A stretch of 64,000 nt of DNA, from NCBI GenBank assembly GCA_947498125.1, contig CANMJH010000002.1, forward strand, positions 124,001 to 188,000, read 5' to 3'. A program made the position numbers and the translations under genes. Under the pieces are notes generated by a model. That model saw only the letters and a program-made list of their open reading frames with translations. It made no database searches and was not told where the DNA came from. Shown here piece by piece: positions 9,401 through 16,353 of this stretch; position 1 is the stretch's first letter; every line of letters begins with the position of its first letter. The stretch comes from an uncultured Nioella sp. Lineage in GTDB: Bacteria; Pseudomonadota; Alphaproteobacteria; Rhodobacterales; Rhodobacteraceae.

Positions 9401-9514
9401 ATGACACGGATTTTCGATATGGATGACCGCACCCGCCTGCCATGGCGGTTCTTTGGTCAGAACGCCTCGGGGCTGTGCTGCGGGTAAGGCTGCTTGCCTT
9501 AACCCCTCAATTTT
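9401..9514 (+). promoter_or_regulatory. Possible leader ORF and hairpin upstream of leuC
   Basis: A 28-codon reading frame (9401-9487, beginning MTRIFDMDDRTRLPW and ending in CCG) stops inside a short hairpin, TAAGGC-TGCTT-GCCTTA at 9485-9501, followed a few bases later by TTTT. This has the outline of a leader peptide plus attenuator. However, the peptide has only two leucine codons, so classical leucine attenuation is not supported. It may be an unrelated small protein or chance. Confidence 0.25.
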
Positions 9515-9547
9515 CCTGACCCATATCTGACAAGCGAGATACCCAAA

Positions 9548-10954
9548 ATGACCGGCAAGACGCTCTACGACAAAATCTGGGATGCCCATGTCGCCCACGA
9601 GGCCGATGACGGCACCTGCCTTCTTTATATTGACCGCCATCTGGTTCACGAAGTGACCAGCCCCCAGGCCTTTGAAGGGCTGCGCATGACGGGCCGCACA
9701 GTGCGCGCACCCGATAAAACCATCGCCGTGCCGGACCATAACGTTCCCACGACGCCGGGCCGCAACAACCCCGATCAGATGCCAGAAGACAGCCGCATTC
9801 AGGTTGCCGCTCTGGACACCAACGCCAAGGAATTTGGCATTCACTATTACCCCGTGTCTGACGTCCGTCAGGGCATCGTTCACATTGTGGGCCCCGAGCA
9901 AGGCTGGACCCTGCCCGGCATGACCGTGGTTTGCGGCGACAGCCACACCGCCACGCACGGCGCTTTTGGTGCGCTGGCTCACGGCATCGGTACCTCTGAG
10001 GTTGAGCATGTTCTGGCGACTCAGACGCTGATCCAGAAAAAATCTAAAAACATGAAGGTCGAAATTACCGGCAAGCTGCGCCCCGGTGTGACCGCAAAAG
10101 ACATCACCCTGTCTGTGATCGGCAAAACCGGCACCGGCGGCGGCACGGGCTTTGTCATCGAATATTGCGGGTCTGCGATCCGCGATCTGTCGATGGAAGG
10201 TCGCATGACTGTCTGTAACATGGCCATCGAAGGCGGCGCCCGCGCCGGTCTGATTGCACCAGATGAGACCACCTTTGAATATGTCAAAGGCCGCCCGCAC
10301 GCCCCGAAAGGCGCTCAGTGGGAGGCTGCTCTGGCTTGGTGGAAAACGCTCTATTCCGACGACGACGCGCATTGGGATGAAGTCATCACCATCAAAGGCG
10401 AAGACATCGCGCCTGTTGTGACTTGGGGCACCTCGCCCGAGGATGTTCTGCCGATCACTGCCAATGTCCCTGCCCCGTCCGATTTCAAAGGCGGCAAGGT
10501 TGACGCAGTTTCGCGTTCGCTGGATTACATGGCGCTGACCCCCGGTACGCCTTTGTCCGAGATCGAGATCGACACGGTCTTTATCGGTTCCTGCACCAAT
10601 GGCCGCATCGAAGATCTGCGCGCCGCGGCGGCAATCCTGAAAGGCAAAAAGATCAAAGACGGTCTGCGTGCCATGGTCGTCCCCGGTTCGGGTCTTGTCC
10701 GTGCACAGGCCGAGGAAGAAGGCCTGGCCGATATCTTCTTAGAAGCTGGCTTTGAATGGCGCCTTGCAGGATGCTCGATGTGTCTTGCGATGAACCCCGA
10801 TCAACTCGCCCCCGGCGAGCGCTGTGCGGCCACATCAAACCGCAACTTCGAAGGCCGTCAGGGCCGCGGTGGCCGCACCCACCTGATGAGCCCCGGCATG
10901 GCCGCCGCCGCAGCCATCACCGGCAAGCTGACGGATGTGCGCGAGCTGATGTAA
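9548..10954 (+). CDS. leuC: 3-isopropylmalate dehydratase large subunit
   Basis: LeuC with LeuD isomerises 2- to 3-isopropylmalate in leucine synthesis. The length of 468 residues is normal. The start [11 protein letters not shown] is the classical aconitase-family N-terminus. The 4Fe-4S ligands are visible in [15 protein letters not shown] and [12 protein letters not shown], and [24 protein letters not shown] is the substrate loop. The C-terminus ([19 protein letters not shown]) is intact. Its last 27 codons with stop are repeated twice downstream, at 11748 and 14333. leuD is about 7.4 kb further on, which is unusual because the two subunits usually lie close together. The gene ends at a strong hairpin terminator. 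Confidence 0.97.
   Translation: MTGKTLYDKIWDAHVAHEADDGTCLLYIDRHLVHEVTSPQAFEGLRMTGRTVRAPDKTIAVPDHNVPTTPGRNNPDQMPEDSRIQVAALDTNAKEFGIHYYPVSDVRQGIVHIVGPEQGWTLPGMTVVCGDSHTATHGAFGALAHGIGTSEVEHVLATQTLIQKKSKNMKVEITGKLRPGVTAKDITLSVIGKTGTGGGTGFVIEYCGSAIRDLSMEGRMTVCNMAIEGGARAGLIAPDETTFEYVKGRPHAPKGAQWEAALAWWKTLYSDDDAHWDEVITIKGEDIAPVVTWGTSPEDVLPITANVPAPSDFKGGKVDAVSRSLDYMALTPGTPLSEIEIDTVFIGSCTNGRIEDLRAAAAILKGKKIKDGLRAMVVPGSGLVRAQAEEEGLADIFLEAGFEWRLAGCSMCLAMNPDQLAPGERCAATSNRNFEGRQGRGGRTHLMSPGMAAAAAITGKLTDVRELM
10874..10954 (+). repeat. leuC 3'-end repeat, copy A (native)
   Basis: These are the last 26 codons and stop of the intact leuC, starting at the Arg codon of RTHLMSPG. This segment is the parent of two further copies (11748-11828 and 14333-14404) on the same strand. 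Hand alignment gives 76 of 81 identical bases to copy B and 57 of 72 aligned bases to copy C. In all three copies a terminator hairpin begins 26-27 bases after the stop position. Confidence 0.9.
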
Positions 10955-10978
10955 ACGCGCAAGACGTTAAAACCGCAA

Positions 10979-11008
10979 AACGCCGCTCCTTTGGAGTGGC
11001 GTTTTTTT
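10979..11008 (+). terminator. Rho-independent terminator of leuC
   Basis: A nine-pair stem, CGCCGCTCC / GGAGTGGCG with one G-T wobble and a TTT loop, is followed directly by seven T. It begins 26 bases after the leuC stop. Confidence 0.9.
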
Positions 11009-11079
11009 GTACAAAAGTCGGGATTTCGGGACGAAGCAGACCTCCTCGACATACAAAGAAGCGCCATTCTTGAGCACAC

Positions 11080-11625
11080 TCATGTATCGTAATTGCACAT
11101 GCTCCAAGGGCCATAGAACATCAATGTGTGTCCAGGCATGGCGTCGAGAAGCGTTTCCTCAGGCGCCTCATCGACATCTTCGGCTTCACGAATTACGAGA
11201 CCGAAAGTTTGGCCATAGAACATGACAGAGAACGGCTTCACTAGGATCTCAGCGGTGTCCTTGGCATCGATTTTTTTCTTCAATTTTTCTATTGTTTCTT
11301 CGATTGCCTGCGCCGAGTTTTCATTACGGAAACCTAGGTCCACAACTTCAGATGAAATCAAATTTCCTTCCCTATCAAAGACATAAGCGGCTACAAAATC
11401 ACGCGTGCCGTCCTTCTCAGTTGCGAGTTGAATATCAATCCAATAGCCATTCCCTTGTGCGGTCTTGCCGACGTGCTGAAGGTGATAGTTATCGGGAATT
11501 AGAGGGAAACCGGATGTTTTCACATCTCTGGCCTTGGGCATGGAAACAGGCATGTCATGCGCCTCATCAAATCCATCGCTGTGATTTTCTTGCTTCCCAA
11601 ATAGGCGACCAAATATTGATTTCAA
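11080..11625 (-). CDS. Hypothetical protein, 181 aa
   Basis: I do not recognise this protein. It begins with TTG (KSIFGRLFGKQENHS), is soluble-looking, has no signal peptide, and contains a charged helical stretch (AIEETIEKLKKKIDAKDTAE) between two beta-rich halves. The N-terminal FGRLFGK motif followed by a polar linker is seen in many small unclassified proteins. The gene is antisense to leuC, lies between the leuC terminator and the second copy of the leuC 3' end, and is visibly richer in A+T than the genes around it, which suggests recent acquisition. It looks like cargo of the block framed by repeat copies A and B. The open frame is clean and codon-like, so it is probably real. Confidence 0.65.
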   Translation of the reverse strand: MKSIFGRLFGKQENHSDGFDEAHDMPVSMPKARDVKTSGFPLIPDNYHLQHVGKTAQGNGYWIDIQLATEKDGTRDFVAAYVFDREGNLISSEVVDLGFRNENSAQAIEETIEKLKKKIDAKDTAEILVKPFSVMFYGQTFGLVIREAEDVDEAPEETLLDAMPGHTLMFYGPWSMCNYDT

Positions 11626-11747
11626 AACGACTCTTTCTTTCGCTCAAGTAAACTACCGCAAAACTAGAAGGCGGAGCATAACGGCTGGCAAAGTCCGGTC
11701 AATATGGGCTCATAGTGGGCCTGTTAGGGCTTTGCTCCAATTGATAG

Positions 11748-11828
11748 CGCACTCATCTGATGAGCCCCGGCATGGCCGCCGCCGCAGCCATCACCGGCAA
11801 GCTGACGGATGTGCGTGACCTGATGCAA
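11748..11828 (+). repeat. leuC 3'-end repeat, copy B
   Basis: This segment encodes [17 protein letters not shown] and on to VRDLM in the leuC frame, but the stop is changed to CAA. It differs from the native end at five bases: two silent changes in the first codons (ACC/ACT, CAC/CAT), CGC/CGT, GAG/GAC, and TAA/CAA. The similarity begins abruptly at the same Arg codon as in copy C; upstream sequence is unrelated to leuC. The near-silent pattern of differences suggests the tail came from a related but distinct leuC allele rather than from decay in place. Confidence 0.85.
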
Positions 11829-11852
11829 ACGCCGCCGTATTGGAACATGAGG

Positions 11853-11885
11853 AACGCCGCCTTGCATTGGGCGGCGTTTTCTTTT
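11853..11885 (+). terminator. Terminator behind leuC-tail copy B
   Basis: Perfect stem CGCCGCC / GGCGGCG with an eight-base loop, then TTTTCTTTT. It starts 26 bases after the position of the lost leuC stop, the same spacing as behind the native leuC. Confidence 0.8.
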
Positions 11886-11990
11886 GCGGCTTGGGACAGT
11901 GCGACGGGCCGCGAAATTCGACAAAAGCGGCAAGTTTTAGTAAGTTTGAACAGGGTTTTCATCGCAATGACATGACAAGGAGGAACTTGA

Positions 11991-12653
11991 ATGTCCCTTT
12001 TTAAATGGCTCGCTGCCGGTCTTGCCCTGTCCCTGATGGGCCATTTCAGCGCGGCAGAGGCCCAGATGGTTCAACGCGAATGCAGGCCACAAGTGGTCCA
12101 AACAGGCGCTGTTAACCTCCATATCCCGAATTTTCCAGCGGTCTATAATATAAGCCCCGAAGAAGTGACCTGTTGCGACACCGATGGCAGCAATGCCCTT
12201 TTCGCCGGGCAGGTCTATGTGCAGATCCAGCACGGCCGCACCGAGGGCGACGCGCCGATCTCGTGCAGCGGTGGCGATCCCATCTTGGTTGCGCGGGACA
12301 TCGCTGGCCCTGCTGACCGGGGTGACGCCCCGCCCGACTGGCCGTTCATACAGCGATCCACATTCTTTCGAGCGATTGAAGACTTGACGCCGGGCTGGAA
12401 TGGTCAGGGATTTATCGGCGTTCAACGCGACCAGATTATTGAATTTGCCTGTCCTGATGTCGGTGGTCGCTTCCTCAGGGTTGCCTTGATCGACTGCCCC
12501 TGCGGCGCTGCTACGTCCGGCTTCTGCATTCCGCGCCCTAGTCGGAACACCGTGCAACCGTCTGCGCCAATGGGGCCGGGTAGCGGACCTCAGGCGGGCA
12601 GCCCTGGCAACCAGCTTTTGGTGCCGCCAAGCCCGATCCTGCCCAGCCGGTAG
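11991..12653 (+). CDS. Secreted cysteine-containing hypothetical protein
   Basis: This is a 220-residue exported protein of unknown function. A signal peptide (FKWLAAGLALSLMGHFSAAEA) is followed by a domain with paired cysteines (TCCDTDGS, ISCSGG, FACPD, IDCPCGA), likely disulfide-bonded in the periplasm. A proline/glycine-rich tail (PSAPMGPGSGPQAGSPG) ends the protein and could be a flexible linker or surface-exposed end. AAGGAGGAA lies just upstream of the ATG. It is the first gene after repeat copy B and converges with an MFS transporter gene 36 bases away. No known family is recognised. Confidence 0.7.
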   Translation: MSLFKWLAAGLALSLMGHFSAAEAQMVQRECRPQVVQTGAVNLHIPNFPAVYNISPEEVTCCDTDGSNALFAGQVYVQIQHGRTEGDAPISCSGGDPILVARDIAGPADRGDAPPDWPFIQRSTFFRAIEDLTPGWNGQGFIGVQRDQIIEFACPDVGGRFLRVALIDCPCGAATSGFCIPRPSRNTVQPSAPMGPGSGPQAGSPGNQLLVPPSPILPSR

Positions 12654-12689
12654 AGTTTGGAATATCACCGGACCTATAAGCCACGCCTG

Positions 12690-13898
12690 TCAGGCCGCTC
12701 CTGCCGCGCGGCGGCGCAAGGCAAGGAAGATCGTTCCGACAACGGCAAGGTTTACGGCCCCCGCCAACATGGCGTTGGTATAGCTCCAGAAATATGCGCC
12801 GGTGAGGTCGAAGAAGGCACCGCCCTGCCAACCACCAAGCGCGTGCCCGAACCATCCGAAGGCCAGCACAATGCCGGTGGCAGAGGCGCGACGGGCCGCG
12901 GGTGTCAACGCGCGGACCGTCACAAGAACACCGGTCATCACCCCGCCATAACCAAACCCGTAAAGTGGCGCAAAAAGCCAAAAGCCTTGCATAGAGTCGA
13001 TAAACACAAATCCCATAATCAGCACAGTCTGCCAAAGCGTTGCGGCCATCCAAGCGCGTAAGGGGCCAATGATGTCGGCAAGCTTGCCGAAGAAAACCCG
13101 CCCTCCAATCGCGAAGACCAACATGATCAGAAGCGGTCCCCCCGCCTCGGCCCCGACCAAGCAGACACCTTGGATCAGTGGCACGAGATGCATAAGTGGC
13201 ACGGCCATGCCGGTGCAGCAGCCCAGCACTGCGATGGAGAGTGCGGGAAGGACGATGCGGGACGGCAGCGCCGGCGCAGGCTCGGCGGCAGCGGCCGCGC
13301 CACTGCGTTTTGGCGGTTGGATCATGATCAGGGAAAGCGGCACCAAGGTCACGCCAGCAAAAATACCAAGCCACGTCATCGCGTTTTGCCAGCCCAGACT
13401 TTCGATCAGGTGTCCGGCCACGAAAGGCACCATACCCTGACCCAACCCCTGACCCGCCGAAGCGATGCCAATGGCCAGCCCGGCGCCGGTTTGAAACCAA
13501 CCTCCGACCAAAGCGATCACCGGCGCAAAAAGTGCGCCTCCCCCAATGGCACCTGCGATAAAGAAGAGCGTATAGAACTGCCAAAGTGCATCTGCGCGCG
13601 CCGCGAGCAAAAGGCAGGTGGCAATTACCGTTGCCCCAACCAGACAAATGACACGCGTCTGAATACGATCCGCCAGAAACCCCATGGCAATTCCGCCAAG
13701 CGCAATACCCACCAACCCTATTGAATTGATCGCAGCGACATCGGCCCGCGCCCAGCCAAAATGGCTTTCCAGCGGGACAAGGAAGGCCGAAAGGCCGTTC
13801 ACAAGCGTGCCCATAGCGATGCCCAAAAGCAGGGCGGCAGAAAAGGCGATGACCCAACGAAAGCCGGGCTCTTTTGCTGCGTGAAGTGAATTCATCAT
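12690..13898 (-). CDS. MFS transporter
   Basis: A 402-residue major facilitator superfamily permease with about twelve hydrophobic segments. The early signature is GMGTLVNGLSAFLVPLE, the loop 2-3 motif is GFLADRIQTRV (the MFS motif A position), and a central charged loop separates the two halves. The oxalate/monocarboxylate-type N-terminus (PLESHFGWARADVAAINS) points to the family of MFS carriers for organic acids, but the substrate is open. It is divergent from the TetR gene at 13987, a typical transporter-repressor pair with an 88-base shared control region. The TetR gene is cut short by a leuC-tail repeat, so repression of this transporter may be lost. Confidence 0.87.
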   Translation of the reverse strand: MMNSLHAAKEPGFRWVIAFSAALLLGIAMGTLVNGLSAFLVPLESHFGWARADVAAINSIGLVGIALGGIAMGFLADRIQTRVICLVGATVIATCLLLAARADALWQFYTLFFIAGAIGGGALFAPVIALVGGWFQTGAGLAIGIASAGQGLGQGMVPFVAGHLIESLGWQNAMTWLGIFAGVTLVPLSLIMIQPPKRSGAAAAAEPAPALPSRIVLPALSIAVLGCCTGMAVPLMHLVPLIQGVCLVGAEAGGPLLIMLVFAIGGRVFFGKLADIIGPLRAWMAATLWQTVLIMGFVFIDSMQGFWLFAPLYGFGYGGVMTGVLVTVRALTPAARRASATGIVLAFGWFGHALGGWQGGAFFDLTGAYFWSYTNAMLAGAVNLAVVGTIFLALRRRAAGAA

Positions 13899-13962
13899 GG
13901 CCTCTTTCTAGCAGGAATGGGCAACGTGAGGTCAGCCTACGCTATCGCGTGCTTTCTGTCTT

Positions 13963-13974
13963 CTCACTGGTGAG
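13963..13974. promoter_or_regulatory. Candidate TetR operator between transporter and repressor
   Basis: CTCAC-TG-GTGAG, a perfect five-base inverted repeat, lies 13 bases upstream of the tetR ATG and inside the 88-base region shared with the divergent MFS gene. Such position and symmetry suit autoregulation. Only sequence symmetry supports it. Confidence 0.4.
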
Positions 13975-13986
13975 TATACTTGCGCC

Positions 13987-14394
13987 ATGGCCAAAACACG
14001 CATTGATACCAAAGCCTCGATCCTAACCGCTGCTTATCAGGTGTTTTATGGCGAGGGATTTTCTCGGGTAAGCATGGATGCAATTGCGGCTGTGGCAGAC
14101 GTCACGAAACGCTCGGTCTATTATCATTTCCAAAGTAAGGATGACGTAGTGGCCGAAGTTCTGCGCCATCAGGACCGCCATTCAATCGCTCAATTTGCGG
14201 ACTGGATCGGTGCAGATGTAACAACCGCACCCCAGGTGACGGCACGGCTCTTTGATCGGTTGGAGGATTGGGCGAGGCAACTGAAAATTTGGGCTCACAG
14301 CGGATCTTTGAGGCCCGTGCTCCGATTCGCAACGCACCCGTCTAATGTTCCCCGGCCAGGCCGCCATCATCGGACAACTGACGGATGTATGTAA
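13987..14394 (+). CDS. TetR/AcrR-family regulator, truncated at 3' end
   Basis: The N-terminal DNA-binding domain is complete: ILTAAYQVFYGEGFSRVSMDAIA followed by DVTKRSVYYHFQSKDDVV. The ligand-binding domain begins normally (QFADWIGADV, RLFDRLEDWARQ) but similarity to the family is lost after about residue 100. The frame then reads into the third copy of the leuC 3' end (14333-14404), giving a random tail and only 135 residues instead of about 190. The gene is thus broken at the repeat junction. A truncated TetR might still bind DNA but would lack its normal dimerisation and effector domain. It is divergent from the MFS gene it presumably controlled. Confidence 0.78.
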   Translation: MAKTRIDTKASILTAAYQVFYGEGFSRVSMDAIAAVADVTKRSVYYHFQSKDDVVAEVLRHQDRHSIAQFADWIGADVTTAPQVTARLFDRLEDWARQLKIWAHSGSLRPVLRFATHPSNVPRPGRHHRTTDGCM

Positions 14395-14404
14395 GCTGAT
14401 GTAA
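14333..14404 (+). repeat. leuC 3'-end repeat, copy C (degenerate)
   Basis: In the leuC frame this reads RTRLMFPGQAAIIGQLTDV and ends CKLM plus TAA. Compared with the native end it lacks nine bases in the alanine run and has about 15 substitutions, many changing amino acids. The start at the Arg codon is the same as in copies A and B; weak similarity may reach back to about 14300. It is fused to the truncated tetR gene in a different reading frame. Confidence 0.8.
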
Positions 14405-14430
14405 ACAGCATGCAGTTTGAAACTCTTACA

Positions 14431-14458
14431 AACGCCACCCACTCAGGGTGGCGTTTTT
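14431..14458 (+). terminator. Terminator behind leuC-tail copy C
   Basis: Stem ACGCCACCC / GGGTGGCGT with a short loop, followed by TTTTT. It starts 27 bases after the stop of the copied leuC end, the same layout as the other two copies although the stem sequence differs. Confidence 0.88.
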
Positions 14459-14508
14459 GGGTTAAGGTGGAGTTTTTCCAAAGTTCGTTACTAGCGCAGG
14501 CCTGACTT

Positions 14509-14823
14509 TTAGTGCGTTTCTAGCGAGACCAATATTTCCATCCCGGCCTCGGGATCAAAATCACTTAGGTCCATGACAGAAAAAAATTCGGCACATACGG
14601 CGCTCTCCATCTCTTTCTTTTCAACCTCCTTATAGTCTTCTTCACTGCGAAACTGAACGATATCCAGATAGGTTCCATCCTGTTTACGCACCAATTCGCG
14701 GCGCAGAACGCCCGGCTCATGGGCAACAAATTCAGATTGGAATTTTGCAGAAGCGGCCAAAAGGTCGGCTTCGATTTTTCCTTCGGCAAGTTTGATTGGG
14801 GCCAGAATAGTGACGGTCGACAT
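14509..14823 (-). CDS. Small ferredoxin-like-fold protein, ABM type
   Basis: A 104-residue protein resembling the dimeric alpha/beta-barrel family that includes antibiotic-biosynthesis monooxygenases and quinol monooxygenase-like proteins. The pattern is VTILAPIKLAEGK, a helix ending KFQSEFVAHEPG, VLRRELVRKQDGTYLDIVQF, then a helix with acidic residues (SEEDYKEVEKKEMES). Catalytic activity is not certain; many members are small stress or degradation proteins. The gene is divergent from a WYL-type regulator beginning 75 bases away, which probably controls it. GGAG lies a few bases upstream of its start. Confidence 0.65.
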   Translation of the reverse strand: MSTVTILAPIKLAEGKIEADLLAASAKFQSEFVAHEPGVLRRELVRKQDGTYLDIVQFRSEEDYKEVEKKEMESAVCAEFFSVMDLSDFDPEAGMEILVSLETH

Positions 14824-14897
14824 GTCTGTTCTCCTTGTTTGTAACGTGTCTCCGCTGTCATATTGCTAAATAAGACATTTTATGGCGTATTTGTTGG

Positions 14898-15632
14898 ATG
14901 AGCCGAACAAATTCCAAAGATCGATTGAAAAGGCTGGAGGAGCTGGCCGCCGAATTGAAAAGCGACGGTCCTTGCACCGTTGCGGCCTTGGCAGAGCGTC
15001 ACGGCGTCAGCGCCCGGACAATAACCCGAGACCTGGAGCTTATGCGCGATCAGGGTTTGCCAATTGACGCGGATCGCGGGCGCGGCGGTGGGGTTCGTTT
15101 GGATCGAAACTGGGGCGTTGGAAGGTTAAATCTGAGCTATCCGGAAGCTGTCGATCTTTTGATCAGCATCGCAGTGGCAGAGCAAATGAACTCGCCCATG
15201 TTCCTTGCCAATCTGGGTCCGGTCCGGCGACAATTAGTGGCGTCTTTTTCACCCGATAAACGCGCGCGGGTTGAACGAATGAAATCACGGATTTTGATTG
15301 GATTGACGGCATCTACACCCGTTCAGCAATCAGTGAACGCCGTGTCCGGCCTCGTAACGCAAAAGCTGCACCAGAGCTTCATCAACCAAACGCAACTTGA
15401 GATCCAATATAGGGGCGAAACTCATCAAAGCACGACCCGCGTGATCGAACCGCATTTCCTCTTACTAAATTACCCGGTTTGGTACGTTTTGGCCTTTGAC
15501 CATCTGCGCGCTGCACCGCGGACATTCCGATGCGATCGGATTGAGCGCGCAATGACGACGGAAACACAGTTCAAGCTATTATCGAAAGACCAGTTTGCGG
15601 AAACTCTAAAAGGGGTCGGAAGTCTGATCTAG
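14898..15632 (+). CDS. YafY-type HTH/WYL transcriptional regulator
   Basis: A 244-residue regulator. Residues 1-65 form a DeoR-like winged helix (RLEELAAELKSDGPCTVAAL and VSARTITRDLELMRDQGLPI), then a basic linker and the DRGRGGGVRLDRNW wing. The C-terminal part has the fold of WYL-domain proteins; the WYL-position motif reads VWYVLAFDHLR, which fits a sensory ligand domain. WYL regulators bind small or oligonucleotide ligands. The divergent neighbour (14509-14823) is the likely target. Its 3' end overlaps the convergent TerB-like gene by four bases. Confidence 0.78.
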   Translation: MSRTNSKDRLKRLEELAAELKSDGPCTVAALAERHGVSARTITRDLELMRDQGLPIDADRGRGGGVRLDRNWGVGRLNLSYPEAVDLLISIAVAEQMNSPMFLANLGPVRRQLVASFSPDKRARVERMKSRILIGLTASTPVQQSVNAVSGLVTQKLHQSFINQTQLEIQYRGETHQSTTRVIEPHFLLLNYPVWYVLAFDHLRAAPRTFRCDRIERAMTTETQFKLLSKDQFAETLKGVGSLI

Positions 15633-16153
15633 CGAATACCGAAGGCGCGTTTGATATCTTCCAATGCGTCGCGTTGCCCTTGGCTCAGACCATTTGGACC
15701 AACCGAGGATTGCACGAGGATCATCACAGGCTCGAACGCGTCCGCCCCATCCAGCTTGAACGTTTTGCGCGACAGACGGCTGACGGCAGGGCTTGGGCCT
15801 TGGCATTCATTCATGAACCAGCGGCCCAGCACCAGCATCTCGGTCGCGTCTGATTTCGAGATGTTGAATTGCGACTGCACGGCAATTAGCAGCGCATCGC
15901 GCGCCTCTTGGGTGGGATAATCGTCAAGCTCAAGGAAAGAAACAGCAAGGCCGGTCATGGACAGCCGCACATCTGTAATCTCTTCGACCGGGTGCTGATT
16001 TGTCCGGCGCCGAAAGCCAAACCGGCGGGCCGCAAGGCGCACGTCGTTGGCCATATCCAATACATCCGTTGCGACATCAGCAGAGTTTCGAGCCCGAATA
16101 ATAAAGAAATAAACGGCGGCTGCAGCGCCCGCTATGGCAATTAGGATATGCAT
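15629..16153 (-). CDS. Membrane-anchored TerB-like protein
   Basis: A 174-residue protein with one N-terminal transmembrane helix (ILIAIAGAAAAVYFFIIRAR) and a cytosolic helical domain. The segment TEMLVLGRWFMNECQGPSPAV followed by RLSRKTFKLDG resembles the TerB-like helical bundle, in which acidic residues can bind metal. Related unnamed proteins are widespread in Rhodobacteraceae by general recollection, which I cannot check here. The ATG at 16153 was chosen because it places the hydrophobic helix at the N-terminus; a longer frame to 16219 is less plausible. Function unknown. Confidence 0.65.
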   Translation of the reverse strand: MHILIAIAGAAAAVYFFIIRARNSADVATDVLDMANDVRLAARRFGFRRRTNQHPVEEITDVRLSMTGLAVSFLELDDYPTQEARDALLIAVQSQFNISKSDATEMLVLGRWFMNECQGPSPAVSRLSRKTFKLDGADAFEPVMILVQSSVGPNGLSQGQRDALEDIKRAFGIR

Positions 16154-16353
16154 GGTAAACAACCTCAAGAAATGCAAACACACCATTGGCACTGTGTCTG
16201 GGATCGCGCGCCCGTACAAGTCATCACGATGTTCTGGTCAGCCAGAACCCAAAGGCCAAAGCCATTTCAACTGTGATGGCCATCCAGATACAGGGCAGCG
16301 CAAATCCCTACGGCGCGGGTGCAGATCCGATAGTAGGTCACGCAACGCGCCTC

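Larger units (their letters stand above)
11626..11990. other. Non-coding interval holding the second leuC tail
   Basis: This 365-base gap holds repeat copy B (11748-11828) and its terminator (11853-11885). The stretch 11626-11747 shows no open frame, hairpin or repeat that I can support. The last hundred bases carry the ribosome-binding region AAGGAGGAA just before the next gene. Confidence 0.6.

Noticed and set aside
9380-10372. Long open frame (330 codons) antisense to leuC
   Set aside because: It is complementary to the well-supported leuC coding sequence and has no recognisable protein features; high-GC genes often create such shadows.
12538-13857. Open frame of 439 codons on the same strand as the MFS gene in another frame
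   Set aside because: It is rich in Arg, Cys and His, lacks any fold pattern and overlaps the clear MFS permease over almost its full length.
16154-16353. Possible remnant of a small gene between HupE and TerB-like genes
   Set aside because: Only very short frames interrupted by stops exist on either strand; no similarity could be recognised.
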